This document shows positions 8,473 through 14,737 of a DNA stretch of 21,677 nt, piece by piece. Position numbers and translations under genes: made by a program. The stretch spans positions 1-21,677 of the IMG/VR virus record IMGVR_UViG_3300006752_000274; one strand, written 5' to 3'. The stretch is from a virus. Numbering within the stretch: the stretch's first letter is position 1; every line of letters starts with the position of its first letter. The notes below the pieces were generated by a model. The model did no database searches, was not told where the DNA came from, and worked only from the letters and a program-made list of their open reading frames with translations.

Positions 8473-8806
8473 ACTGGCACACAAACTTGCTACTATGGCT
8501 GAGAAACATGCAAATGAATTAGCCAAAGGTCAAATAGATATTAATAAAGAACAAGCTAAACATCCTAGTATATTTGTAAGCGGAGCTCGCCCAGCAATAA
8601 TGTGGGTTTGCTGCTTGGGCTTACTATGGCAGTTTTTTATAGGGCCTATTTTAACTTGGTTTGCTGTAATGTTTAACCCAGATTTAATGCCACCAAGTTT
8701 AGAAATGGAGGGACTTGTTACATTAGTTATGTCACTTTTAGGATTAGGAGCCATGAGATCTTTTGAAAAGTCAAAAGGTATAGCTAGGGATAATATGAAA
8801 AAATGA
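8396..8806 (+). CDS. Holin, 3-TM GTA-type family
   Basis: A 136-residue membrane protein that matches the pattern of GTA_holin_3TM (PF11351). It has an amphipathic N-terminal helix, then a charged helical segment (residues 20-55), SGARPAIMWVCCLG opening the first membrane helix (about 67-92), a loop with MPPSLEM, and a second hydrophobic segment (LVTLVMSLLGLGAMRSFEKSKG, about 107-121). The family forms membrane lesions that let the endolysin reach the wall. The start at 8396 is favoured by AAGGA six bases upstream, even though it lies deep inside the preceding gene. The matching endolysin is 5.2 kb downstream rather than adjacent. The last codons overlap the next ATG (ATGA). Confidence 0.87.
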   Translation: MTLLSLIGPATKLIGKFVEDKDKKNELAHKLATMAEKHANELAKGQIDINKEQAKHPSIFVSGARPAIMWVCCLGLLWQFFIGPILTWFAVMFNPDLMPPSLEMEGLVTLVMSLLGLGAMRSFEKSKGIARDNMKK

Positions 8807-9048
8807 TAAAACGTATACATATAAACCAACATAAAATAAAAGCTAATTTAAAAAACAAAACAGATGATCCTGTAATAACAGTTAAAACTGCAAAAAATAA
8901 TCATTACGCAGAAGAGGTTGTTATTAGAGGAGACTCTAAAGTTGTATACAGTCCTGACAAACCTTTATCTTGTGGTGCTAGAGTTTGGATTGAAACAAAA
9001 GCTATGGTTGTTTTAAAAGAAAAAGATTTTCAACTTAAAATAATATAA
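8803..9048 (+). CDS. Small conserved-type phage protein, 81 residues
   Basis: An 81-residue basic protein predicted to be mostly beta-strand: IKRIHINQHKIKANLK, then PVITVKTAKNNHYAEEVVI and a central SPDKPLSCGARVWIETKA. I remember similar small proteins with the 'PDKPLSCGA.VWIET' core in other marine phages, but not a function. Its ATG overlaps the holin stop as ATGA, so it should be made together with the holin. No signal peptide or membrane segment. Confidence 0.75.
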   Translation: MIKRIHINQHKIKANLKNKTDDPVITVKTAKNNHYAEEVVIRGDSKVVYSPDKPLSCGARVWIETKAMVVLKEKDFQLKII

Positions 9049-9051
9049 AAA

Positions 9052-9261
9052 ATGTATGATATAGATACTATTCAAACAATAAAAGCTTTTATAAAAAAAA
9101 GAATTACAGAAGCTAAAGAACATCTCATTTATAGTGTAGACACATTAGAAAATTTACATTATGCTAGAGGCAAGATCAATGCTTTAGAAACATTGCAACA
9201 GGACTTAAGTGACCTGCAAAAAAAGGAAGATAATATATATGATATTGAACAAGAAACCTAA
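9052..9261 (+). CDS. Small helical protein, 69 residues, unknown
   Basis: A 69-residue mostly helical protein (ITEAKEHLIYSVDTLENLH, ALETLQQDLSDLQKKEDN) with a probable C-terminal coiled coil. It starts three bases after the preceding stop and has no obvious Shine-Dalgarno, so it is likely expressed by coupling. Its last 23 bases overlap the GroES-like gene, and the SD for that gene lies within its coding sequence. Similar short helical proteins occur in this position in other phages as far as I recall, without a known role. Confidence 0.7.
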   Translation: MYDIDTIQTIKAFIKKRITEAKEHLIYSVDTLENLHYARGKINALETLQQDLSDLQKKEDNIYDIEQET

Positions 9262-9670
9262 GTTAATCCTACCCAAGGATGAAAAAGAAGAAAAACTTAA
9301 AATACCAAAAGGCCCAAAAGAAACTCAAGAATATTTAGATACTATTCCTGATCCTGTGGGATATAGAATACTTGTCCGACCTTGGACAGGTAAAGCTAAA
9401 ACTAAAGGCGGTATTTATTTAACAGACAAAACTTTAGAAACTAAGGAAATAACAACTGTTGTAGGACTTGTTGTTAAAATGGGAGCTCTTTGTTACAAAG
9501 ATAAAGAAAAGTTCTCTGAAGGACCTTGGTGTAAAGAGGGACAGTTTGTTATTTACGGAAGATATGCAGGAGCTCGATTTAAAACTAATTATGGTGAGCA
9601 CCGAATACTTAATGATGATGAAATTATAGGAACAATTAAAAAACCCGAGGATATTCTCGCACTATTTTAA
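9239..9670 (+). CDS. Phage GroES-like co-chaperonin
   Basis: A 143-residue protein with the Cpn10 fold pattern from about residue 38 to the C-terminus. VGYRILVRPW matches the first strand of GroES. The mobile loop TKGGIYLTDKT corresponds to the GroES loop whose Gly-Gly-Ile-Val-Leu tripeptide region contacts GroEL. VVGLVVKMG, KEGQFVIYGRYAG and a final acidic stretch (NDDEIIG) complete the barrel. The first 37 residues are a Lys/Pro-rich extension not found in bacterial GroES. I chose the ATG at 9239, with AGGA 11 bases upstream, over an in-frame GTG at 9209 that has no SD and gives an atypical leader. It precedes scaffold and capsid genes, which suggests that it helps host GroEL fold the capsid protein, as T4 gp31 does. 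No GroEL partner is seen in the window. Confidence 0.88.
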   Translation: MILNKKPKLILPKDEKEEKLKIPKGPKETQEYLDTIPDPVGYRILVRPWTGKAKTKGGIYLTDKTLETKEITTVVGLVVKMGALCYKDKEKFSEGPWCKEGQFVIYGRYAGARFKTNYGEHRILNDDEIIGTIKKPEDILALF

Positions 9671-9680
9671 GGAGTAGTTT

Positions 9681-10574
9681 ATGGCAGAACAAGTAGAATT
9701 AGATATGGATGACGCTCAAGAAAAAACTTTAAATGTGGTACAACCACAACAAGAAGAAAGTTTAGAAACCCCTTCTATAGATTTAGGTTACACTGAACAC
9801 AAGCAGGGTGAACAAATAGAAACTGAAGTAGAAAAAAATGAAGACAATTTGTCAGAAATTTCTACGAATGTTGAAAAAAGAATTGCTAAACTAACTAGAA
9901 ATTGGAGAGAAGCAGAAAGAAGAGAAAAAGCAGCTCTTGATTATGCAAAAGGTTTACAAACTAAATATTCTAAAGTAGAAAAAACTGCTTCTGAGGTAGA
10001 TGATAATTATGTTAAAGAGTTTGAAGCTAGAGTTGATGCTGAAAGAGAACAAGTTAAAGACAAACTTAAAAAAGCTATTGAATCTCAAGATTCAGAAAAA
10101 ATTATGCAAGCTAATGATGAGCTTACTAAGCTTGCTGTTGAAAAAGAAAAAGCAAGAATAAGAACTACACAAAAGGAACAACAGAAAAAAGAACAAGAGG
10201 AGCAAGCTCAGGCACAACCTGTAGAACAAGCTCCTCAAGTGCAACCTAGTCCTAAAGCACAAAGTTGGGTTGGAAAAAATTCTTGGTTTGGCCAAGATAA
10301 AGCAATGACTAATGCAGCTTTTGGTATTCATGAAGATTTAGTCCAAAAGGGGTTTGACCCTGAGTCCGATGAGTACTATACTGAAGTAGATAAACAAATT
10401 AGAGGGTATTTTCCTTCTAAATTTGCAGAAGACGAAAGACCCGTTCAAACTGTTGCCTCAGCGGGCCGTAAACAGCAAGGACGTAGAACTGTGAAACTCA
10501 CTCGTTCACAGGTAGCGATAGCTAAAAAACTCGGAGTGCCATTAGAAGAATACGCTAAATACGTGAAGGAGTAA
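9681..10574 (+). CDS. Capsid scaffolding protein
   Basis: A 297-residue protein with an acidic, Gln/Glu-rich N-terminus and a long charged coiled coil (about residues 65-180, Lys/Glu/Gln-rich with KEQQKKEQEEQAQAQP near the end). A more ordered C-terminal part follows, containing GKNSWFGQDKAMTNAAFGIHE and KGFDPESDEYYTEVD. It ends in a basic helix-turn-helix-like segment (TVKLTRSQVAIAKKLG, then VPLEEYAKYVKE). Acidic coiled coil plus basic C-terminal capsid-binding helices is the architecture of podovirus scaffolds, and the gene lies just before the head protein genes. A strong AAGGAG sits upstream of the ATG. It should drive procapsid assembly and be absent from mature virions. Confidence 0.87.
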   Translation: MAEQVELDMDDAQEKTLNVVQPQQEESLETPSIDLGYTEHKQGEQIETEVEKNEDNLSEISTNVEKRIAKLTRNWREAERREKAALDYAKGLQTKYSKVEKTASEVDDNYVKEFEARVDAEREQVKDKLKKAIESQDSEKIMQANDELTKLAVEKEKARIRTTQKEQQKKEQEEQAQAQPVEQAPQVQPSPKAQSWVGKNSWFGQDKAMTNAAFGIHEDLVQKGFDPESDEYYTEVDKQIRGYFPSKFAEDERPVQTVASAGRKQQGRRTVKLTRSQVAIAKKLGVPLEEYAKYVKE

Positions 10575-10577
10575 AAA

Positions 10578-11048
10578 ATGACTGAAAAAAATAGAACCTC
10601 ACGCAGTTCGAGGGAAACAAAAGATTTAAGAAATAAACCTTGGACTCCACCGTCAAGTCTAGATGCACCACCTGCACCACAGGGCTATAAGCATCGTTGG
10701 ATAAGAACCGAAAGTGTCGGTTTCATGGATACAGGTAATGTATCTAAAAAATTGAGAGAAGGTTGGGAGTTCGTAAGAGCTGAAGAAGTAAAAAACCAAC
10801 TTGGCGATCATGACTTTCCAGTGATTCAACAAGGCCAATATCAGGGGTTAATCGGGGTTGGGGGCCTTGTGTTGGCAAGGATACCTGAAGAAATAATCGA
10901 GCAACGCAAGAAGTACTTTCAAAATGTTACTTCTGACCAAGTTAAAGCCGTTGATAACGATATTTTAAGGGAACAACGTCCCGAGATGCCTGTCAATATT
11001 GATAGACAATCTAGGGTAAGTTTTGGTGGCTCTCGTAAAGGGAGTTAA
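10578..11048 (+). CDS. Small head-assembly protein between scaffold and capsid
   Basis: A 156-residue protein three bases after the scaffold stop, with AAGGAG at 10566-10571. Recognisable segments are NKPWTPPSSLDAPPAPQGY, HRWIRTESVGFMDTGNVSKKLREGWEFV and VGGLVLARIPEEIIEQRKKYF. I remember proteins with the 'PWTPPS.LDAP..P.GY.HRWIR' pattern between scaffold and capsid genes in marine and other podovirus-like phages, where they are called virion or assembly proteins. No catalytic motif is visible. Because the C-terminus is Arg/Ser/Gly-rich, a role at the capsid inner face or in scaffold control is possible. Function is inferred from location only. Confidence 0.75.
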   Translation: MTEKNRTSRSSRETKDLRNKPWTPPSSLDAPPAPQGYKHRWIRTESVGFMDTGNVSKKLREGWEFVRAEEVKNQLGDHDFPVIQQGQYQGLIGVGGLVLARIPEEIIEQRKKYFQNVTSDQVKAVDNDILREQRPEMPVNIDRQSRVSFGGSRKGS

Positions 11049-11079
11049 TTTTAATAATTATTTTATAAGGAAATAAAAT

Positions 11080-11721
11080 ATGGCTAATACTAACGTATCG
11101 TTTGGCTTGAGACCTTTATCAAAAATAGGTTCAAGTTATAACACTACTGGTACTACTGAATACAGAATAGCCGCAGGAAACGCCAATAGAATTTACCAAG
11201 GGATGCCTGTAATACCTACAGCAGCTGGGGTCATTGATGATCTTCAAGCAGCAGCGGGTGGAACGGTTTCTATTTTAGGTGTTTTCTATGGCTGCGAGTA
11301 TGTTTCTAGTACTACAGGAGAAGTAATTTTCTCAAATAACTGGCCCGGATCTGGAGCTGATACAAATCACCCAGTGAAGGCTTTCGTATATGACGATCCA
11401 AATCAATTGTTTGTAATAGCAGTTGGTGATAATACAGGTGCGGCAACAGAAGCTCTAGTAAGAGCTGACGTTTTTTTAAATTGTCCATTAATAAATGGTA
11501 ACAGTGGAAATAACACAACTGGTATTTCTACTGCTACAGCAGATTTAAATAATGCAGCAGCTACCGCATCACTTGCTTTACGTATTGTGGGTATTCAAGA
11601 AGATGCTGAAAACTCTGACTTTACAGCAGTTGGTATTCCGTTGATCGTACGTATTAATAATCACTTTAATGCACCTAATGGCTCTATAGCTCAAGGTACA
11701 GTATCAACATTAGGAGTATAG
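11080..11721 (+). CDS. Putative capsid decoration / head structural protein
   Basis: A 213-residue protein with no signal peptide. It begins MANTNVSFGLRPLSKIGS and contains AAGGTVSILGVFYGCEYVS, HPVKAFVYDDPNQLFVIAV and a Thr/Ala-rich region near NNTTGISTATADLNNAAATAS. The composition is low in charge and rich in Ser, Thr, Ala and Gly, typical of beta-rich virion surface proteins. It sits directly before the major capsid gene with only three bases between, and its own ATG is preceded by ATAAGGAAATAAAATATG, the strong leader type also used for fibre genes. Decoration is the likeliest role; other head structural roles are not excluded. Confidence 0.65.
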   Translation: MANTNVSFGLRPLSKIGSSYNTTGTTEYRIAAGNANRIYQGMPVIPTAAGVIDDLQAAAGGTVSILGVFYGCEYVSSTTGEVIFSNNWPGSGADTNHPVKAFVYDDPNQLFVIAVGDNTGAATEALVRADVFLNCPLINGNSGNNTTGISTATADLNNAAATASLALRIVGIQEDAENSDFTAVGIPLIVRINNHFNAPNGSIAQGTVSTLGV

Positions 11722-11724
11722 AAT

Positions 11725-12636
11725 ATGGCAATATCTAGACAACAATTAGTAAAAGAGTTAGAACCAGGTCTGAATGCTTTATTCGGTTTGGAGTATAACA
11801 GGTATGAAAATGAACATGCAGAAGTGTTTGAAACAGAATCATCTGACAGAGCTTTTGAAGAAGAAGTAATGTTAAGTGGTTTTGGATCAGCCCCTGTTAA
11901 ATCAGAGGGTGGAGCTGTCCAGTTTGATGACGCAAACGAGTCATTTACAGCTAGATACACACACGAAACTATTGCAATGGCATTTGCTATTACTGAAGAA
12001 GCTATTGAAGATAACTTGTATGATAGATTATCTGCAAGATATACAAGAGCTTTGGCAAGATCTATGGCAAACACAAAGCAAGTAAAAGCTGCAAATGTTC
12101 TTAACAATGCTTTTAACGCATCCTTTACTGGTGGCGATGGTGTTGAACTTTGTTCAAGATCACACCCGTTAGTAAGTGGTGGTACAATGGCAAATGAATT
12201 AGCAACAGCTGCTGATTTATCTGAAACATCATTGGAGCAGTCATTAATTGATATTTCTGCAATGGTGGATGAAAGAGGTTTAAAAATATCTCTACAAGGT
12301 GTTAAGTTGATAATTCCAAAAGAATTACAATTTACTGCTGAGAGAATTTTGAAAACTCCGCAGAGAGTTGGTACAGCTGATAATGACATTAATGCTATGG
12401 CTTCAATGGGAATGATCCCACAAGGTTATAGAATTAATCATTATTTAACTGACACAGATGCTTTCTTCATTATGACTGATGCTCCTAACGGATTAAAACA
12501 ATTCGTAAGAAGCCCAATCAAAACTGCTATTGAAGGTGACTTTGATACAGGTAATGTAAGATTTAAAGCTAGAGAAAGATATTCATTTGGATTTTCTGAT
12601 CCAAGAGGAATCTTTGGCTCACCTGGAGCAGCGTAA
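11725..12636 (+). CDS. Major capsid protein (HK97-fold)
   Basis: A 303-residue protein beginning MAISRQQLVKELEPGLNALFG. It contains an EEAIEDNLYDRLSARYTRAL long helix, CSRSHPLVSGGTMANEL, and KLIIPKELQFTAERIL, a pattern I know from phage capsid proteins related to Mu gpT. The C-terminal DAFFIMTDAPNGLKQFVRS and FKARERYSFGFSDPRGIFGSPG are characteristic of the P-domain end. It follows scaffold and decoration genes and is immediately followed by a strong terminator. The leader AGGAGTATAGAATATG (SD at 11712-11717) suggests high translation. It assembles the icosahedral shell, probably with the GroES-like protein's help. Confidence 0.9.
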   Translation: MAISRQQLVKELEPGLNALFGLEYNRYENEHAEVFETESSDRAFEEEVMLSGFGSAPVKSEGGAVQFDDANESFTARYTHETIAMAFAITEEAIEDNLYDRLSARYTRALARSMANTKQVKAANVLNNAFNASFTGGDGVELCSRSHPLVSGGTMANELATAADLSETSLEQSLIDISAMVDERGLKISLQGVKLIIPKELQFTAERILKTPQRVGTADNDINAMASMGMIPQGYRINHYLTDTDAFFIMTDAPNGLKQFVRSPIKTAIEGDFDTGNVRFKARERYSFGFSDPRGIFGSPGAA

Positions 12637-12661
12637 CACACCCTCTCCCTATAAAGGTGTT

Positions 12662-12691
12662 AAAAGGGGACTTACATAGTCCCCTTTTTTT
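12662..12691 (+). terminator. Strong intrinsic terminator after the capsid gene
   Basis: AAAAGGGGACT (12662-12672) pairs perfectly with AGTCCCCTTTT (12678-12688) around the loop TACAT, giving an 11-bp stem; the run of T continues to 12691. It lies 26 bases after the capsid stop codon and is the only clear intrinsic terminator seen in the window. Confidence 0.9.
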
Positions 12692-12700
12692 ATGTATAAT
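12672..12700 (+). promoter_or_regulatory. Candidate sigma70-type promoter overlapping the terminator
   Basis: A perfect TATAAT (12695-12700) has a TTACAT hexamer 17 bases upstream (12672-12677), partly in the terminator loop. TTACAT matches four of six positions of TTGACA, with ideal spacing. It would start transcription near 12707, giving a leader of about 77 bases before the ATG at 12784. In such an AT-rich genome a TATAAT can occur by chance, so support is moderate. It makes sense as the source of a second structural transcript. Confidence 0.45.
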
Positions 12701-12722
12701 ATAATTACCAAGAAATATAAAT

Positions 12723-12765
12723 TGATATAGACTGGCTTGGCAGACAACCCTAGAGGACTATATCA
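12723..12765 (+). repeat. 8-bp inverted repeat in the 12637-12783 intergenic region
   Basis: TGATATAG (12723-12730) and CTATATCA (12758-12765) are perfect reverse complements with 27 bases between, downstream of the promoter candidate. It could be a hairpin in the mRNA leader of the next gene or a regulatory protein site. It lies in the longest non-coding gap of the window (147 bases). Confidence 0.45.
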
Positions 12766-12783
12766 CTGAACTAGGAGATAAAG

Positions 12784-13404
12784 ATGGCGAATACAACTTT
12801 TTCAGGACCAGTCCGTTCCGAGAATGGATTTGAGACTGTTTCAAAAAATGCAGCTACTGGTGCAATAACAATTACCAGTGGAAACAAAATGGCAAATGAA
12901 GCTGTTGCAGGTGCTGGTATTGAAGGCACAGCAGGAGTTTATGTTACACAAGTAGAAAGATTTAAAAGTGATACAACTACTGGTGTTAATATAGTTAAAA
13001 CAACAATTATGATTGACCTTACTGGTTTAAATTGTGGTGGTACAGCTGGAGATATTATTGGTGCTGATGGTGCAGGAGTTGCTTACATCGGAAGAGTAAC
13101 AACAGCAAACCAAGGTGTAGTTTTTGGTGTAACTATGGAATGTTTTGAGGCACCTACTACTGGAGACCCTGATATTGATTTACACTCAGCAACTGAAGGA
13201 ACTGGTGTAGAAGACACAGCTATTAGTGATTTAACAGAAACTTTAATTATTAATGGTGGTGATGCTACTCTTGGTTCAAGAACAGTTGGTAACACAATTG
13301 CTGCTGACCAATACTTGTATCTTACATGTGGAACCTCAACAGCAGGAACTTATGATGCAGGTAAATTAGTTATCACAATACTTGGTTACGATGTAGCTAG
13401 TTAA
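12784..13404 (+). CDS. Virion structural protein, MANTTFSGPVRS type
   Basis: A 206-residue Gly/Thr-rich protein with the N-terminus MANTTFSGPVRSENGFETVS, which I remember as a recurring head or virion surface protein start in marine podoviruses. Inside, MIDLTGLNCGGTAGDIIGADG, GVAYIGRVTTANQG and a C-terminal GKLVITILGYDVAS point to a beta-sandwich. It has AGGAG seven bases before the ATG and would be the first gene of a new transcript after the terminator. A decoration or head-fibre role is likely. It is distinct from the putative decoration protein before the capsid gene. Confidence 0.75.
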   Translation: MANTTFSGPVRSENGFETVSKNAATGAITITSGNKMANEAVAGAGIEGTAGVYVTQVERFKSDTTTGVNIVKTTIMIDLTGLNCGGTAGDIIGADGAGVAYIGRVTTANQGVVFGVTMECFEAPTTGDPDIDLHSATEGTGVEDTAISDLTETLIINGGDATLGSRTVGNTIAADQYLYLTCGTSTAGTYDAGKLVITILGYDVAS

Positions 13405-13416
13405 TAGGAGAATATT

Positions 13417-13725
13417 ATGAACTCAGATATAGGTGCATTAACTTTAACTAGTACTGGATCTATTCAGTCTGGTAGAACAAGATTGCTATCTATTTATTAT
13501 GTAGGTCATGCGTCAGCTGGAAGTTTAACTTTTAAAGATGGAGGTGGTAGCGGTACACAAAAACTTGTTATCGCAACACCTGCTGGAAGTGCAGCTGATC
13601 AGTATCAAGTAGATATGCCTTTAGATGGTATTTTATTTAAAACTGATATGCACTTGACTATTAGTAATGTAACCTCTGTTACAGTTTTTGTAACACCGAT
13701 TACATCAGCTACTGACAATGGATAA
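13417..13725 (+). CDS. Small virion protein, 102 residues
   Basis: A 102-residue protein with SD AGGAG before its ATG. The sequence (MNSDIGALTLTSTGSIQSG, LLSIYYVGHASAGSLTFKDG, VDMPLDGILFKTDMHLTISN) is short beta-strands with no charge clusters. It looks like a single small beta-sandwich, perhaps a trimeric knob or decoration subunit. It follows the preceding virion protein by 12 bases and overlaps the next gene by eight bases. Family name not known to me. Confidence 0.7.
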   Translation: MNSDIGALTLTSTGSIQSGRTRLLSIYYVGHASAGSLTFKDGGGSGTQKLVIATPAGSAADQYQVDMPLDGILFKTDMHLTISNVTSVTVFVTPITSATDNG

Positions 13726-14026
13726 ATACACAGCAGAACTTCTTAGTTTCAAAAGGGGTGGTATGCCGCCAAGAAATAAGAAGTATTTTAGGTCTTCAGA
13801 GTCTGGAGCAGGGATGACTAAAGCTGGTGTCGAAAGATACCGAAGAGACAACCCTGGTTCCAAACTCAAGACTGCTGTGACTGGTAAAGTAAAAAAAGGA
13901 AGTAAAGCTGCAAAAAGAAGAAAATCATTTTGTGCTAGAAGTGCAGGTCAAATGAAGAAGTTTCCTAAAGCAGCTAAAAACCCTAACTCTAGATTAAGAC
14001 AAGCTAGACGTAGATGGAAATGTTAA
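13718..14026 (+). CDS. Basic Cys-containing protein (RRKSFCARS type)
   Basis: A 102-residue Arg/Lys-rich protein. The core GAGMTKAGVERYRRDNPGSK, LKTAVTGKVKKGSKAAKRR and KSFCARSAGQMKK matches a small phage family that I remember as DUF6321, not verified here. The N-terminus (SFKRGGMPPRNKKYF) carries the Gly-Gly-Met motif shared by other basic proteins in this window. It ends RRRWKC. The high basicity and three RRxK-like stretches fit binding to nucleic acid. The stop is immediately followed by the endolysin ATG. Confidence 0.78.
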   Translation: MDKYTAELLSFKRGGMPPRNKKYFRSSESGAGMTKAGVERYRRDNPGSKLKTAVTGKVKKGSKAAKRRKSFCARSAGQMKKFPKAAKNPNSRLRQARRRWKC

Positions 14027-14488
14027 ATGAAATTATCAGAAAATTTTAGTCTAAACGAATTTACAAAATCTCAAACAGCTACAAGACATAGTATAGATAA
14101 CACACCAAGTATGACAGTTATTTTAAATTTAACAAGTTTATGTGAAGGTGTTTTACAACCTGTAAGAAATAATTTTATGAAACCTATGGTTATTAGTTCT
14201 GGTTTTAGATGTGAAGAATTAAATACTAAGATAGGTGGTAGTAAAACATCACAACATATTTTAGGTCAAGCCGCTGACATAGAAGTATTAGGTGTTAGTA
14301 ATTTAGAACTCAGTGATTGGATACATAATAATTTAAATTACGATCAACTTATTTTAGAATTTTATAATGAAAAAGAAGGACCTCATTCTGGTTGGGTACA
14401 TGTATCTTTTGACAAAACAAATAATAAACACGAATATAAAGAAGCTTACAAAAATGAACAAGGTCAAACAAGGTATCGTTTAAAATAA
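14027..14488 (+). CDS. Endolysin, M15-family peptidase
   Basis: A 153-residue protein with a Peptidase_M15_3 pattern. The first part (LSENFSLNEFTKSQTA) is the usual N-terminal strand of this family. ISSGFRCEELN (56-66) precedes SQHILGQAADIEV, which supplies the zinc ligands His77 and Asp84. The third ligand is His125 in WVHVSF, and Glu111 in LILEFY is the likely catalytic base. The family cuts peptide cross-links or stem peptides of peptidoglycan. There is no signal peptide or membrane anchor, so export through the holin at 8396-8806 is expected. The stop overlaps the next start (TAATG). Confidence 0.92.
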   Translation: MKLSENFSLNEFTKSQTATRHSIDNTPSMTVILNLTSLCEGVLQPVRNNFMKPMVISSGFRCEELNTKIGGSKTSQHILGQAADIEVLGVSNLELSDWIHNNLNYDQLILEFYNEKEGPHSGWVHVSFDKTNNKHEYKEAYKNEQGQTRYRLK

Positions 14489-14616
14489 TGGATAATATAA
14501 CACCAGAGTTAGTTGAAACAGTTCATAGCATATCATGGTTTGATGGTATATGTTATATCGTATTAGGATTGACAACTTACGCTGCATACAAATGGATAAA
14601 AAATAAATGGCGTTAA
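14488..14616 (+). CDS. Single-helix membrane mini-protein, 42 residues
   Basis: An ATG overlapping the endolysin stop (TAATG) opens a 42-residue frame. The N-terminus is acidic (MDNITPELVETVHS), the middle (GICYIVLGLTTYAAY, about residues 20-34) is hydrophobic enough for one membrane helix, and the C-terminus is basic (KWIKNKWR). This charge pattern favours N-out, C-in. Placed directly after the endolysin, it may be a pinholin-like or lysis accessory protein, but no family match is claimed. Evidence is the hydrophobic pattern and the tight overlap only. Confidence 0.6.
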   Translation: MDNITPELVETVHSISWFDGICYIVLGLTTYAAYKWIKNKWR

Positions 14617-14729
14617 GTAGAGGAAGTATGAGGCAACAAATAACTAAGCCTCCACAAAAGAAAAAGTTTTTAAACAAAGGCAGAAAGAAGAAATTGAGTC
14701 GTGTAGACACAAGGTATAAAAAAAGGTAA
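14607..14729 (+). CDS. Small basic protein, 40 residues (MALSRGSMRQQ type)
   Basis: A 40-residue frame from the ATG at 14607, overlapping the membrane mini-protein by ten bases. It begins MALSRGSMRQQITKPPQKKK and ends VDTRYKKR; half the residues are Lys, Arg or Gln. I recall similar short phage proteins with a 'SRGSM.QQI.KPP' start. It has no clear SD at 14607; a second ATG at 14628 has GAGGAAG too close to use. It is likely translated by coupling. A virion or DNA-binding role would fit the charge. Confidence 0.55.
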   Translation: MALSRGSMRQQITKPPQKKKFLNKGRKKKLSRVDTRYKKR

Positions 14730-14737
14730 AATAACTT

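Noticed and set aside
9209-9238. GTG start extending the GroES-like protein by ten residues
   Set aside because: The ATG at 9239 has an upstream AGGA and gives a leader consistent with neighbours; the extra residues look like out-of-frame reading of the helical gene.
11049-11079. AT-rich gap with a short AATAATTATT palindrome before the decoration gene
   Set aside because: Such palindromes are expected by chance in AT-rich DNA and no promoter pair with good spacing was found.
11691-12389. 232-residue open frame on the minus strand across the capsid gene
   Set aside because: It is a mirror of the strongly supported capsid gene, has no ribosome-binding site in a sensible place, and would be the only minus-strand gene.
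12737-12764. Second promoter-like pair TTGGCA and TATATC with 16-base spacing
   Set aside because: Transcription would start at about the SD of the next gene, leaving almost no leader, and the -10 overlaps the inverted repeat. The TATAAT at 12695 is better.
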